Of a stretch of 64,000 nt of DNA, positions 22,810 to 35,500 are shown one piece after another. Location: the NCBI GenBank assembly GCA_036768485.1, contig JAVLUZ010000154.1, forward strand, positions 30,234,345 through 30,298,344, written 5' to 3'. Positions within the stretch are counted from its first letter, which is position 1. Each line of letters begins with the position of its first letter. Source of the stretch: Mermis nigrescens. Taxonomy: Eukaryota; Nematoda; Enoplea; Mermithida; Mermithidae. A program made the position numbers and the translations under genes. A model generated the notes under the pieces. That model was not told where the DNA came from. It made no database searches and was given only the letters and a program-made list of their open reading frames with translations.

Positions 22810-25800
22810 TTTATCATTGTAGCGCGTAAGCGCGTACTTATAAATATACTGACCCCTGAAAAAATGACCGCCCCCTTCAGCTATGACGGGACAACTTCTG
22901 TATTCTGCGGTTTTTTTAAAAGATAAACAATAAAAACATTTGATGGAATCATTTTTCAAGTTTTTCCTCACTTCTACCGAGTGTGTAAAGAGCGTGTAAT
23001 GTTTTACTGTATCGTTACAACAGATAGTTTTTAAAATTTAGTCGGTCGCACGACTTTTCAAACTCACTTTTGCATTCTGTTTCATGTATGTTTTTTTTAA
23101 AATCAAAGATCATTGAATAAGCTCAATAATACTCCTTTGATTTTTCGAAAAGTGATTTATTTCTAAAGTGGCAATGTAAGAAGCGTAAAGTCTCTTTTTG
23201 TCTACCAACAAATCCAGTTACGAGTCCCAAGAATTTTTTTCAGAGAGAAAAGTACTACGACTCAAGGGCTACTTGCTGTTTACCAGCAAACGTTTTTACG
23301 CTACTCAATACGGAGTTAGATATATGGGGGTTCAAACAACACACTCGATCAAAATGGTATAAAAACAGGTTTTGCCTCGGATTTCGGATTTTTCTGCCAA
23401 TTTCTCCGCTTATAAGACAAGACAAATCAAGTAAAATAAAAATAAAGCAAGTTTAAAGGGCTACGCGTTGCAGCAAACGGCGTTGAAAACAAACTCGATA
23501 TTGAGTTACATCTAGAGGTGTAAAGTTCGAAATCAGTGGTGTAACATTTGGCTGAAAAATACGTTTTCTTTCCCTTTTCCGCTTTGTAAATGTCTTGAAT
23601 ATGATGCGAAATAGAAGTTTTCCACACAAAAGTGTATTACGGCTTAAGGGCTACAAACTGGTCCAATCCGAATTTCATTACACTGACTTAAATTTAGAAT
23701 TTTAAAGTTTACACGAAGCTGGATGATGAAAAAATATGTTTTTGTCCATTTTTTGTTCGCTAGTTTCTCCGTTTGAAAATTAGGAAGAGTCAAATACTTT
23801 CAAAGGGGCACACATCACAGCAAATTGTGCTTATTTACACCAATATTTAGGTTTTCTCGTAGGTGAAATGTTAAAAATCGGGGGTATTAAAGATCTTTCT
23901 GTCACGTTTTTTTCTATTAACTTCTTCAGTTATAAATCTGGGCATGATAACAAGTCCTAAAATATACCGGCTGTAAAACTTAGTAGTCTGTTGGGTGCAT
24001 TTGTACACACTCGACAGTGGTATAAAGTGGTTTACATCTAAAATTTATTTGTCTTCAGATCATTGTGGAGGGTTAATGTTTTAATAAATATTAATCGTAA
24101 TATCAGAGTAATAACAGAATTATGAATCCGATTAGAATCTTCTTAACACTAGGCGGTTATGAAAAGTTCAGACTGATAATTAACTTTAGTACTAGACTGT
24201 TACAGAAACTTAATTTTTTCAAAATGTTCTTAGCATCAGATGCACGAATCTGACCATTGGTTTCCTCCCAGTAGTTGTGCAAAATTTACACTATTCATTT
24301 ATTGTCGATGTGTTAAGTTTACACTACAAGTTTATTTGGAATAAAAAGGACGAATATACTTGAAATTTTGCATCATCACTGAGGACGTAAAAGGAGAAGA
24401 CTGGGAGAAAGTTATTTATGTATGTCTGAGAAAGTTATAAGAATCTACAAAAATTGGACTTTTGCTAAAAACGCTAAAAAATCGAAGTATTCTGCGGCTT
24501 CTGAAATGAAGTTCGCCTTCGCAAAACGTTGTTTACTGACTCAGAAAAAGAGATCATGAAGAAGCCTTGATGCGTTTTAATAACCGGTTCAGTTTCTTAT
24601 CAATATCAAATTTTTCTTAATTTCTTCCAATATACCTACCGTTTAATTAATCGTCATCAGTGGCTTCGCAAATGAATTTACGACAAGAACACCATCTTGT
24701 TAATTGCTGCCCCACAGCAGTGCGTGCCATGCTAGCGGAAGAATGTACATTATGTCGTTTCTTTGATTAGTGATTGCTTGTTTTATAGGTAAATGCTGTT
24801 AATGTTATCATAGGTAGCGTGTAGCGCGTATCTATATTGTACTTGGGTATTCCATCTTATGAGCCCACCTATCTATAGCAACACTGGGACATTTCTGAGA
24901 GTTGCGGTTTTTGATAGATAGATTATAAAAAAGATTATGCGTCCTTTTCTATTTGTTTACACTAAATTGAGTTTGTGATGAGCGTGTAATATATGACTTG
25001 GGTGGTGGACAAAAAACACGTTATTACCTTCTTTTAAAATTGTCAACAGCTTCGATTATAAGCCAGGACGTGTGAAGTATTTTAAAAATCAAGTACATCT
25101 TAACAATTACAGATCCCAATTTGACGCGTATCTTTAAACTCTAATACAGAGTTAATTCTAATAGTGAAAAGTTTAACCTTTGGGGTAAAAAACACGTTTT
25201 CGACCATTTTTGTCCGTCAATCATTGCAGTCTTGAATTGGACAAAGTAGTAACACATCGCACCTGTTCGTGTTTCTATACACTTAATACCGATTTATTTT
25301 TAGAAGTGTAAAGTTCCAACTTTGGTGTGAAAAAAGACGTTTTTATCAGGTTTGTGTCTGTCACCTCATCCCGATATGAGATGGGACACGATACTAATTA
25401 TAGAAATGCACTAAACATTTAGGATGACGCGTGCAAGTAAGCGCGTTTAATAATGCTGAATATTGAGTTATTGCGGAGGTGTAGTTCACACTAAAAACGT
25501 CGGGATTACGAATCTGAGTGAGTTTTCTTTACATTCAGCAGATGTGCAAAATTTAAACTTAAAATGAATTTCAGTTCCAGAGCGTTACAAAGGCTTAATT
25601 TCTTCCAAAATGTTTCATGCAATGTCAGAATTACGAATTAGACTGTTAGTTTTCTTTTACTGCACCTTGTAGTTGTGTAAAGTTTACAATATTGAGGTAT
25701 TGTAGAGGTGTAAAGTTCGTAATAAAGATTTGTTTAACTTCCATAGCCCTGCAAAACGTGAATTTTGTTTCAAAATGTACTCCGTAATGTCAACGTCAGG

Positions 25801-26100
25801 ATTACAAATCCGACTGTGTTCACACGCAGCAGTTGTTTCAGGTCTGCACTAAAAACTAACTTTAGTTCCAGAGCGTTGCAAAAATTTTGCTTTCAAAATG
25901 TTCATCGTAACGTCAGCATTATAAATCTGACTGTAAAACTTTTTTACACGTAGTAGTTGTGTGAAGTTTGCACTGAAGGTGAATTTTAGTTCCAGAGCGT
26001 TGCAGAAGCTTAATTCTCTTCGAAATGTACTGTATAACGTCAGTATTACGAATCTGATACTTAGTTTTCTTCGAGAAACCTTTTGATAAGAATAAATTTT
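22810..26100. repeat. Repeat family G, copies 2 and 3 (diverged)
   Basis: Two further, more diverged copies start near 22810 and 24800. Each opens with a GTAGCGCG-type box followed by GAGAGTTGCGGTTTTT-like and AAAGTTTACAC strings, as at 14612. The second ends in four or five tandem units of about 125-130 bases (25480-26080). These units share TTCCAGAGCGTTGCA and an ACGTCAG-ATTACGAATC core. No coding function is visible. Confidence 0.5.
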
Positions 26101-26144
26101 CATGTACTAACGGTTTCAAATCATACTGGAGTTCTTCTCCTTCT

Positions 26145-26460
26145 GACAAAAAGTCTTATTTCCCTTTTGACATTGAAACTTTTACAAATAGTCTAAAATT
26201 TTTAATCCAAAATTCATTTATCAATTTTAGGAACAAAATTTTTCATCAACAAATTGGCATCCCTGTGGGTTGTAATTATTCTCCATTTTTGGCCGATGTT
26301 TTCCTTTTATACTGTGAATATAAATTCCTATCATCGCCTAGCAATAAAGACCTTGCTTATTATTTCAATAGCGGGACTCGTTACATCGATGATATAGCGG
26401 CTATGAATAATTCAAATTTTAGTGATTACATTGAAGAGATTTACCTTAAACCATTAACCC
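26145..26460 (+). pseudogene. Penelope-type reverse transcriptase fragment, 5' part
   Basis: Readable from about 26150, with GIPVGCNYSPFLADVFLLY followed by RYIDDIAAMN. The GIPxG and YIDD motifs are the fingers and catalytic core of a reverse transcriptase, and the pattern resembles Penelope-like elements of marine invertebrates. The frame ends at about 26465, where unrelated sequence begins. The thumb-like continuation is found at 27340-27590. It lacks a full-length gene and is taken as a remnant. Confidence 0.6.
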
Positions 26461-27336
26461 TAACACACCTAATGGGTGTGAAAATTACCTCCATCATGAT
26501 TCTATGTAATAGATGTTCTTCATACTGTTAGCTACGAATGAATATAGTACGTACAAGAGCGAAACAATGTTTTTACATCGAAACATTAGGTAGCAATCGG
26601 ATTAGGAGCATAAAAACATGGAAATTTGGCAAAATTATGCTTGGGTAAATTTTACCCTACACAGAATAAATGAAAACCTATCTTATTTTATTTCCTTCGT
26701 GTCTTATAGCTGTTGGAAGTATTCCCAGCTACTGTATGTAGCTCTAGCTGACATTTCTATAAAAAACCTAATCAAACCCAAAAAAACAAAGAAAAACATA
26801 AAAAACTCAAAAAACCCACGAAAAACCCAAAAACCAAACATTCAAAATATTCAAATCTGGGTGTTTTCCATCCCTGACTACCACCCACATAAATCTGAGC
26901 CTAATCCCAGTAAAAATAAAAGTTTGACCGGGTTAGGTGACTTCTAGAAAAAATTCAGAAAAATATAATTTTTCAAACTCCCATGAGCGTGCGCGCACGC
27001 GCGCGTATGCCATCAAATACCTGTCGTGAGCAATGTCTACCACTTCAAATTTCAACTGTAATAGCTCTTTTTATAGATAAATGGATCGCGAATCCCATTG
27101 AGAATTTTAATCAAAAAATACAGAAAACAACAAAAAAATTGTAAAAATTCGGCATCGGCCTCCAAAGTGATTTTTTACTCGCTACAGTATACCGTGGACG
27201 CATAATAAGCTCATATTCGTACCAGTATTAACTTGCGCATCTAACGAGATATAATTTAACGATTTTTGACCAAGAGAAAGGAAAATAAGTCGATTTCTTC
27301 AAACCTTACTTTTTCCCATAATTTCGTTTAGGTGTG

Positions 27337-27590
27337 CCAGGGTTTTAAATGTCACTGAAACCCTTTCTGTTTCCGAAGTTGGTTATTTAGACGTTGAAGT
27401 TAATCTTTCTAAACGATTTTTCACACGGTTTTCGACGAAAGAACAGTTTCGATATCCTATTGTCAATTTTCCTTTTTCAGACTCCAACGTACCTAAAGGT
27501 CTTTTGTATGCTGTTTTTATTAGTCAATTTCATCGTTTTGCGCGTCTTTGTTCTAAAGCAGAATTTTTCACTGCGCGCGTAAATCATTTG
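27337..27590 (+). pseudogene. Penelope-type reverse transcriptase fragment, 3' part
   Basis: The frame starting near 27380 reads YLDVEVNLSKRFFT, then YPIVNFPFSDSNVPKGLLYA, then ISQFHRFARLC. This is the segment that follows the RT core in the same family of elements. Some 870 bases of unrelated sequence separate it from the catalytic part at 26145-26460, so the element was split by an insertion (26465-27335) or a rearrangement. Confidence 0.55.
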
Positions 27591-27599
27591 CCCGTCAAA

Positions 27600-29590
27600 T
27601 TGCAAAAACAGGGTAATAACGTTAAAATAAAGCGCCAAAAATACATCTAAGTTTGCAATAGCAACCTCTCTGATTTTCCAGCGCATTAATATATTCAAAA
27701 TTGTCTGAGACCGTCTTGAAATTTAAAGTTTCCTGTATTCGCCCTGAATAATCTGACAATCAAACTGTGTAAACAAAGCCATTATGCTAAAATTATGCGT
27801 CAAAAATATTATAAATTTTCCAGTATCGACATTTTGAATTTTTCTTCGCATTCATATATTCGCATTTTCACTGCGACTCTTGTCACATTTCCAGACGCGC
27901 TTCATAAGACATCCGTATGAGTAAACAGCTTCGATTATTATTGTAGTACGCTAAATCTTATGAGTATGTAGATGCGTCGGTATGTTCCCACATCAATCCC
28001 CACATTTTTTTATTTCTCCGCCCTAACTCAGTTATTCTCAGTGTACTGTATTATTACCGATAATATCATAGTAGGGCGCATATTGACTTACATTTTTGTT
28101 TTTTTCGTGTTCGCCTATTTTTTCTCAATGTGCTGCATTCCGAGAATACCACACTGACTTGTACTTTCTATTCCTGTCCAGCTCACGCTTTTTCTTTACT
28201 CGTCGTTGTATTTCCTCACATGATTGAAAAGCTAGGTAATGCGGTATTTTATGTGTAGGTTTACAATGATTTATTTATTATTTATTTTTAGAGTATAATG
28301 TTATTATTGTCATAGTATCTATAGTATCGGGTCGGGACACATCGATGATGATTTTCTATTCCTGTCTTGCTCTTGCTATCTGTTTACTCATTGTATTTCC
28401 TCACGTGCTTGAACAGGCCAGGTACGGCAGTATTCCACGGGTACGTTTATAATGTTTTTATTTTTTATTGCATTTATTTATTTAATTATTCATATATTTT
28501 CTATGAATGTTCTGTTTTTTATTATTAATATTAATATTATTATTATAATCATTGTTATCATAATATTTAGAGTATCTATAATTTTCTTCGTTTATTTATT
28601 TATTTATTTATTTATTTAATTAACTTCTTCTTCTTTTTTCTAATGAGAGGCAGTCTAGCCGCCTAGACTGGTGCCGCTGGGTTGCAGCGACAGTCAGAGG
28701 ATTAAAGGCACGAAACTGTAGCAGCTAGGTGATCTCTGATGACCTCGTCTGTTTATACGATTTTTTTACGTTTTTTTCTTCTTTTCATGTAAGTTTTCTG
28801 TATATAATCCTGCCTACTTTGTCTGTTTCATTTAGACTTTTGCACCTCATAAAACACGTAATCTCTCATAATATAATTTTTTTATGTACACTTGTGTTAT
28901 TTCACGCGTCCTTTTTGTTTCTTTATTGCTAATAGCATGTTGCACTTCTATCTCTTTCTTTCTTACAATCTTTTTTCTCTTTTCTTTTTACTCAGTATTA
29001 GCTTTTTTATTTATCTATTTATTTATTTGTTTTTCTCCTTATTTTCTTTCTTCTTTCTTGCTTCTTTCTCGTACTGATGACTTCTTACTATAAATGATTC
29101 TTATAATTTTTCGTGCGCATAGGTGACTTTTTTCTAGTCTCCTTCTTTAATGCCTTTAATCATCCGCTATTCCAAGTACATTCGGCATTTTTTGTTCCAT
29201 TGAAACGTTTTTCTGTGCTACTTTATTTCTACCTAATAGGTGCAAGTCCCTTCTGCAGGCGAAGAAGATGAAAATTTTTGCCTTCTTAGCGGGAGTTTTA
29301 TTTTTAGTAGGTCCTCACAACCTTCTTAGACATACATACTTTTCCCCAGTCCCCTCCTTCTAAGTCCTTGATTATGCAAAATTGCAAGTATATTCGTCAT
29401 TTTTGATCCATCGGAGCATTTTTCCCTGCTAATAATAACAATGATTAGTCATGTAAAGAATCCAAACTAATAATTTCAAACGGGACTGTAAATCTTACGA
29501 CAAATGAAAATTCAATTTTCTGCTGTTGACATTTTGACAGTGACACTTTAGGATGCTGCAAAGTCTTCGGGTACGCCTCTAAAGAGTCCG
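27600..29590. other. T-rich intergenic stretch with family C remnants
   Basis: Low-complexity T-rich sequence, including TTTA runs near 28590 and 29010. Arms of fold-back family C are recognisable at 29110-29220 (CATTCGGCATTTTTTGTTCC) and 29340-29440 (CCCCTCCTTCTAAGTCC), both in the right-arm orientation. No gene is supported. Confidence 0.5.
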
Positions 29591-29593
29591 GCC

Positions 29594-29790
29594 CATGGGT
29601 GGGTTGCAACAAAATTCTGTGGGGGGGGGGTCGCAAGATTTTTCAAAGGTTAAAAAATGGACTCAAAAATGGTGATATGGTGAAAAAACACCATTTTTCA
29701 ACGTTTCTCGTCGTGCACTGTCCATTGGCATCAAAATATTGCGAAAAACACAAAAAAATTCAAAAATTGAATTCTGGTGGGTATTTGTAA
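29594..29790 (+). mobile_element. MITE family A, truncated copy
   Basis: Carries the family interior (GGTTGCAACAAAATTCTGTG, CACCATTTTTCAACGTTTCT, CATTGGCATCAAAATATTGC), but the right end is replaced by an ATAATATAAT microsatellite-like tract to 29872. No target duplication can be read. Confidence 0.55.
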
Positions 29791-29879
29791 TATGTAATAA
29801 TATAATATATGTACTAGTATAATATAATAATGATATAATATAATAATAATAATACATGTAATACAGGTACATATGGGGT

Positions 29880-30640
29880 CGAAAGGAGTGGGTCAGTCAG
29901 ACAGGTACTGTCCAGGCGATAATGCGCTGACGGAATGTTTTCTAAATCATTTCAGAGGATAATAATATTAATAATGTGCATATGCGCACTCGACTCAAAA
30001 AGTTATAGAATATTTTTCATATTTGTAGCACAATAAGTAATATAATAAAGTCAAAATATACTGAATAGGTTTAAAGATGGGGTTTTACCGCGGAAAAACG
30101 TTTTATAGGCTATTTCGACCATATCCGTCGTTCGAATAGCAATCGAAATCGTGAACACTAAATTTACTGCATTGGATTTCTATGATATTGGACCCTCCCG
30201 GCTGACCTTGACCTTGTGCATGTACATACATATGGAAAATGGGCAGCACTCAAATTCTCGAGGATCTGTATGGTGGGTATGAACCTGGCTAAAATCCTTT
30301 GAAAAAACATGAAAAAATTAAATTTTGGGGTTTACCGGATTATCGAGGGAGGGAGGGGGACGCCCACGTGTAGTCGCAAACATACACAGGCATCGACCAA
30401 TAGTGTCTGGCCGGACATATTACGTCAAAAAACCGTTTGTACTCAGATTAAGACCGCTTGTAAGCATCTTAGGCTCAACCCCTGAGAATCTGATTGACTC
30501 CCAAAAATCGATAGCCCCTTCGAGAATTAAATTTTCAGCATGTTTTTTACGCACCCACCAGACCTCCTTCATTCGGTCGTTGCCCGTGTATGGCGGAGAC
30601 TTATTCCATGCCAGTTCATATACGCATTGTTAGGTAACAA
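29880..30640. other. No recognisable feature
   Basis: Sequence 3' of the GPCR gene. Only short ORFs without family features are present. Confidence 0.4.
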
Positions 30641-30933
30641 TCACATTCCCGTCGATGACCTTTTGACAATGCTTCTATATTTAGTTGAGTCGATACACAA
30701 GATCGTTTTTTGATCGACTGATGCCGTGTTTTTGATCAGCGGCATTGAACACATCGTCGATCTACTGAGTCGTTGTTGCCTAAATTGAGCCGCCTTCTTA
30801 CCCAGGCGCCTTAGCTCGCTGTTCAGGATGCCGTATAAAAAGGGATTTACGGCCGAATTGGCGTAGACCAGAAAATGAATGAATAAGTAGACAACGATAA
30901 GCCAATCTTGCTCATTAGCCAATTCAGTTTCTT
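30641..30933 (-). CDS. Neuropeptide-type GPCR, last exon (TM7 and C-tail)
   Basis: Encodes the seventh membrane helix with the NPxxY signature (YANSAVNPFLYGILN), then a basic eighth-helix region and a C-tail to a stop at 30641-30643. The splice acceptor TTTTAG lies just upstream (30934-30939 on the minus strand). It leaves the exon in phase 1, matching the donor of the TM6 exon at 42716. The NSAVNPFLYGILNSELRR stretch resembles somatostatin, opioid and allatostatin-C receptors. A separate pseudogene exon is possible but unlikely, because the reading frame is clean and the phases agree. Confidence 0.8.
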
Positions 30934-32584
30934 CTAAAATCACATGCTATTTATACCTGCAGTAGAGGAAAATGCTCCCATGGAACAGAGGAGTTAAAAT
31001 TATGTATTGTAAAGGAAGTTTGGAAAGAGTTACCCATGCATGCAAAATCCGGATAAAATTTGATAAAAAACTCGGTTTCTTCTGTTCAACAAAAAACTAA
31101 GTATGCGACTTCATTATCCTGCCTCAACGAGCCAATCTAAGGATATAGGGTATAGTATAGTATTAGTAGTTAGTATAGAGCCAGTGCCAGATTTATTCTT
31201 TTTAATTCCAGCTTATGTACGTATTTAAGGGTTGCATAGCTTTTTCAAAAATTTTTTGTTTAATAAACAAAAAATTATGTTTTGGCAGGTTCAAGCATGT
31301 GACCTCCGGCATAAATGACAAGAAAGTTCCAGAAATTGGAGTTGCGGGCTAAAAAAGCGTAAAAATGTCAATAACCTTGGCATCAACACATCGCAAAGAA
31401 AAATTTTGAAAATTCAATCAAGATGGGGTATTACGAGATTCTGAGGCCTCAAAAACTCGTATTAGCGCTTAACTGACAATAAAAGTACGCTATTACACAG
31501 TTTCTAGGCAATTCAAGGTACTTTAGAAGAAAGTTTTTGATTTTCACCCCAGAAAATTTTCTATTTTCCCATTCAGGAGACCCACCGAATCTTCCCCCAC
31601 ATGCATGAATGTATGGTGACGGGTCTAGGATTTTCCGTTAGGGTGCGGCACTCCAACTTTTTCAAAAAGAGCCAGAAATAGGTTCGGAAATCCTCTATTA
31701 ACGTCTAGCGTCAGTTTTATATTATTTATTTTGAGTCGAAATCATTTCTGCGGTGAAAATTTTTGTAAAAATGTCACAACTTTTAGCAATTTTGTGCAAA
31801 CAGTGCTTAAATTTTTTGACTTCCAAAAATTTGGTTAATTTATACTGGAAACATTTAAAGAATTGATTCTTTATAGCAGAGCCTATTGAAGTATTTAACC
31901 CGGAGCTAAATAAATTTCGAGAATTTATGCTAGAAATGGAAGAAAAGTACAAAAATGTGGCTTCCAGGCCGTCAAGAAAGTTAATAAGTGTAATGAATAC
32001 GCATAATTCGGCGCAAAGCGCTGTGAAAATATAAGAAATTACGATGGCCGATGGCCAAAAATTATTGCAAAATACACATTTATCCAATCTCACCGACTAA
32101 TTCAGGCCAACGGCCGCCCACTTGTAAATCAACCACTGAGACATGACCATAACATGGGCAGCAAGAAAATTCTGGGGGTCAGTTTGGGTAAAATTGCCAA
32201 AAATGATACTAAAAATAGGATTCTGGGGGTCTACAATAATCTGTGGGGTTTAACTTCTGGGGCGGGGGTACAAACTAGTGTTGTAAGAGTTATCTTTATC
32301 TTTATCTTTTCAGCAAGATAAAGATAAAGATAAAGATATCTTTATCTTTATCTTGACAATTTTTATCTTTATCTTTATCTTTTGGAAAAATCACAGGCTA
32401 TCTTTATCTTTTTGATAGGAATTTATCTTGCAAAAAAGATAAAGTATGTACATAAGTTAGCATGTAATCCAAAATGCAGGTTTGACGTGAAATACATTTA
32501 GAAGCATTCAAGTTTTACTGATACAAGAAAAGAAAAGAAAACGATTGTTTAAACCCTATGGCGTGCGGCCCAAACTAATGCCTG

Positions 32585-34031
32585 AGTAGTTAAGCAGGTC
32601 CCCCTGGGCCGCCAACACAAAGTATAGCCCGTGCTTAAGCATAGGCTATGTTGAAGCATAGTCCTGTGTTTAAGCATAGGCTATATGTTTTGTGTTGCTA
32701 CCTAGAAGATGACGTCAGTGATGACGTCACACTATAGTTAACCTCAACTATGGGTATACTGGAGACTATTTTAAATTTGCGGTTAAAGTCAACCAGGTAT
32801 ACTTTACACTACAGCAAGAGTACCTATTTAATGCAGGGGGGATATACGAAAAATGGGGAATCTATCAGAATTTTATTTTTTAGGGGATAACTATGAACAC
32901 CGCTTACTATACTAAATGCATACAATATTCTAACTTGGGTATCACTTGACCACTTTACACTTTACACTCAAGCGGTTTACACCACATCATAAAACTGCTA
33001 TAAATCATGAACCAATAATTGAATCGAGCTGAAAGGAATGTTCAGAATATAAAGACTACATGCCAAAAATAATGTGTATGAAAAATCGTGTGCCGGCTTG
33101 CTGTAGCTATGTTATAACACGTATTTTTTTGAACTAATGGCCGGATTGAGCTGAAATGTTCAGAATGTAAAGACTACATGCCAAAAATAATGTATACGGA
33201 AATTCGTGTACCGGCTTACTGTAGCTATGTTATAACACGTATTTTTGAACCAATGGCCGGATTGAGCTTAAATTTGAGAAACAGCATATACGCGAGACAC
33301 AAATTCTTTACACATTGTCTTACTGTAGGTATACTGTAGCTTTCTGGATTTTCTATATCTCACAAACTAACATTTAAATAAAGCTGAAATTCAAAAAATT
33401 AGATGTATACGAGTCGAAAATAACGTACGCAAAATATAGTGCATGGGGTTACTGTAGGTATGCTACAACACGTATCTTCTGATTCGCCGAGCTGGAAATT
33501 TGAGAGATTTAACAAATACGATAGAACAGGGCACCAGAACTACCATAGGCAACATTTAGTAACCCATAGTGAGGAAAAGGTGGTTGTGAAAAAGGTTACA
33601 AAGGGTCCACAGTCTCGCACAGATCTCCCCCAACCTAAAGCTAGAGGATCACTCTGTAGACTGCAGATCTTTTGTATGTACACACTGAAAACGTGCATAA
33701 TACTTAATAAGATTATGAGACAATAAAACATGAAGATACGGGCTTTAACAAAAAAATCAGACATTTTTCGTAAAATTTGGAAATTATTTTGTAAAATTTG
33801 GAAACTTTTTTGTAAAATTTGGAAACTTTTTTGTAGAATTTGGAAATTATTTTGTAAAATTTGGAAATTATTTTGTAAAGATTGAAAATTTCAAAAAAAA
33901 CAAAAGTATTTACAGTTTGACTACCGTGGAAACCCATGAGTCATATTTTGATGGGTACCTCCTCCAGTGGACCAGATATTCAGTCTTATTATTCCTCCTA
34001 CGCATATTTAGAATTTTATCAACAATCAAAA
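32585..34031. repeat. Left inverted terminal repeat of the Polinton-like element
   Basis: Matches the reverse complement of 40625-42093 along its full length, with a few percent divergence and small indels. It contains an inner inverted array of CATAGCCTATGCTTAAGCA-like words near the tip, a 19-21 base minisatellite (33770-33890) and, at the inner end, the 3' coding part of the integrase gene, including its chromodomain. Confidence 0.9.
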
Positions 34032-34967
34032 GCTCACCTTTCTTTACATGGATTTTTTGAAGTTCCAGCTCATAAAAGACACCCTCCAATGTCTCACCCA
34101 TTTGATCTTGCAGAGTGTAAAACAGGCGGTGTTCTTTGCATATTTTTCTTTAATTGTGAACCACTCTTCTGTCCAATTAGGCCAAAAGCCTTTTTCAAAT
34201 GCGCGTTTTACTTTACTTATTCGTACGTTATCTCCAACATCAAATTTAAATATCATAGGTTGTCTAATGGTTCGAAATACTTTATTCAGAATTTCCTGCT
34301 CATTTTTCTGCATCCACATTTGCTGGAAATGTCCCTATAGTTCGATGGTACGAATTATTATAATTTTCCAACAAATCAGCCAAAACGTCAATGTACCTAT
34401 ATGTACTTTTGGCTGTAAAATATCTCCACATTTTTTCCTTTAGGTGCGGTTAAAACGTTCTACAACACTAGCTTTTAGTTCACTTTTGGTTGTGCAAAAG
34501 TGGATATCCTGAGTTTTTAGAAAATTTTGAACCTCTTTGTTGATAAATTCTTTTCCTGCATCTGTCTGCAATTTATATGGCATTCGACCAGTTCTAAAAA
34601 TTTCCTGGAATGCTTCTAGAACCGCTTTTGAAGTTTTGCTTCTGAGTGGCAAAGACCATGCGTATTTTGAAAACAAATCGATACAATTTAGTAAACATTT
34701 ATACCCACCATTGAATTTGCTCAATGACTGCAAATCAACAAGATCAGCCTGCCATTGCTCATCGATACCACTTACTAGAACTTTATTGTGTGTGAAATGC
34801 TTTTTGGCTGGTTTATGTAATGTATATGTGGGCTGCTTAGCCCGCCATGCTTTCACTTGCAAAAGTTTTAAATTTGGTAACACTTTTTTGCTTCTTTTGT
34901 ATAACTGATTTGCCCCAGAATAACCAGTCTTGCTATTATAATACAAGTTTTTCAATGTTCTATCCAT
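33910..34967 (-). pseudogene. Polinton-type integrase with C-terminal chromodomain, frame-broken
   Basis: The first open segment (34440-34967, 175 residues) is an rve-fold integrase core with catalytic D75 (QADLVDL), D136 (QTDAGKEF) and E170 (VVERFNRT), a D-x33-E spacing. The frame is lost right after this motif near 34440. Integrase-like sequence continues in other frames through 34319-34044. The chromodomain is read at 33910-34032, with EYLVHWRRYPSKYDSWV. At least two indels interrupt the gene. The family inserts element DNA into chromosomes, and the chromodomain would bind methylated histone tails. It resembles the C. elegans transposon-derived protein I remember as F54H12.3. Confidence 0.8.
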
Positions 34968-35085
34968 TTTGGTTATATTAAATTAATGGATTGACAATAC
35001 TTATAGATGAATGACCAGAATTTTTTGGTTTTATATTTTTATTATTTTTTATTGTTTTTTTTCAATTTTCAATCATAAATAATAC

Positions 35086-35415
35086 TTAATAATTCAATTT
35101 TTCCTTTTCTTTCTCCAAATCTTTGGCTATATATTGCCTTATAATGCTGTTTCCTGCATCCTGAGATGCTCGGTTATATTCTATACATCTTGGACACATT
35201 TGTACAGTAAAATAGGTACGCCCTGAATTCGTTTCAAAACAATCTTTTTCCGAACTGGCTCTTTGACAATAAAAACATAATTGAATCATGAGAGGAAACA
35301 TCGGCCGTTCTAAGTTTCGCCCACAAAGAGCTATTGGCGGTCTAATCGACCTGCCATACGGCTTCCTTTCCTCATCACTAAAAGGATATTTCTTAATTTC
35401 ATGCACTTCCTCCAT
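35086..35415 (-). CDS. Small Cys-rich zinc-binding-type protein of the Polinton-like element
   Basis: This 109-residue protein on the minus strand lies between the integrase and ATPase genes. Its centre has CFYCQRASSEKDCF followed by VQMCPRC: two CxxC pairs about 30 residues apart, typical of a zinc ribbon. The N-terminus (EERKPYGRSIRPPIALCGRN) is conserved-looking, and the C-terminus is rich in K and E. I do not recognise the family. It shares the strand of the integrase, so it may be an early or regulatory gene. Confidence 0.55.
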   Translation of the reverse strand: MEEVHEIKKYPFSDEERKPYGRSIRPPIALCGRNLERPMFPLMIQLCFYCQRASSEKDCFETNSGRTYFTVQMCPRCIEYNRASQDAGNSIIRQYIAKDLEKEKEKLNY

Positions 35416-35500
35416 CTTCGAAAGGATTCCTAATATTTGGGAACGCTACTCATATTTATAGACTTAGTTTATAAATATTAAAACAAATTACAAAAAGTAA

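Noticed and set aside
34537..34908. 123-residue plus-strand ORF
   Set aside because: It is the antisense shadow of the integrase core, whose D, D and E residues are clear on the minus strand.
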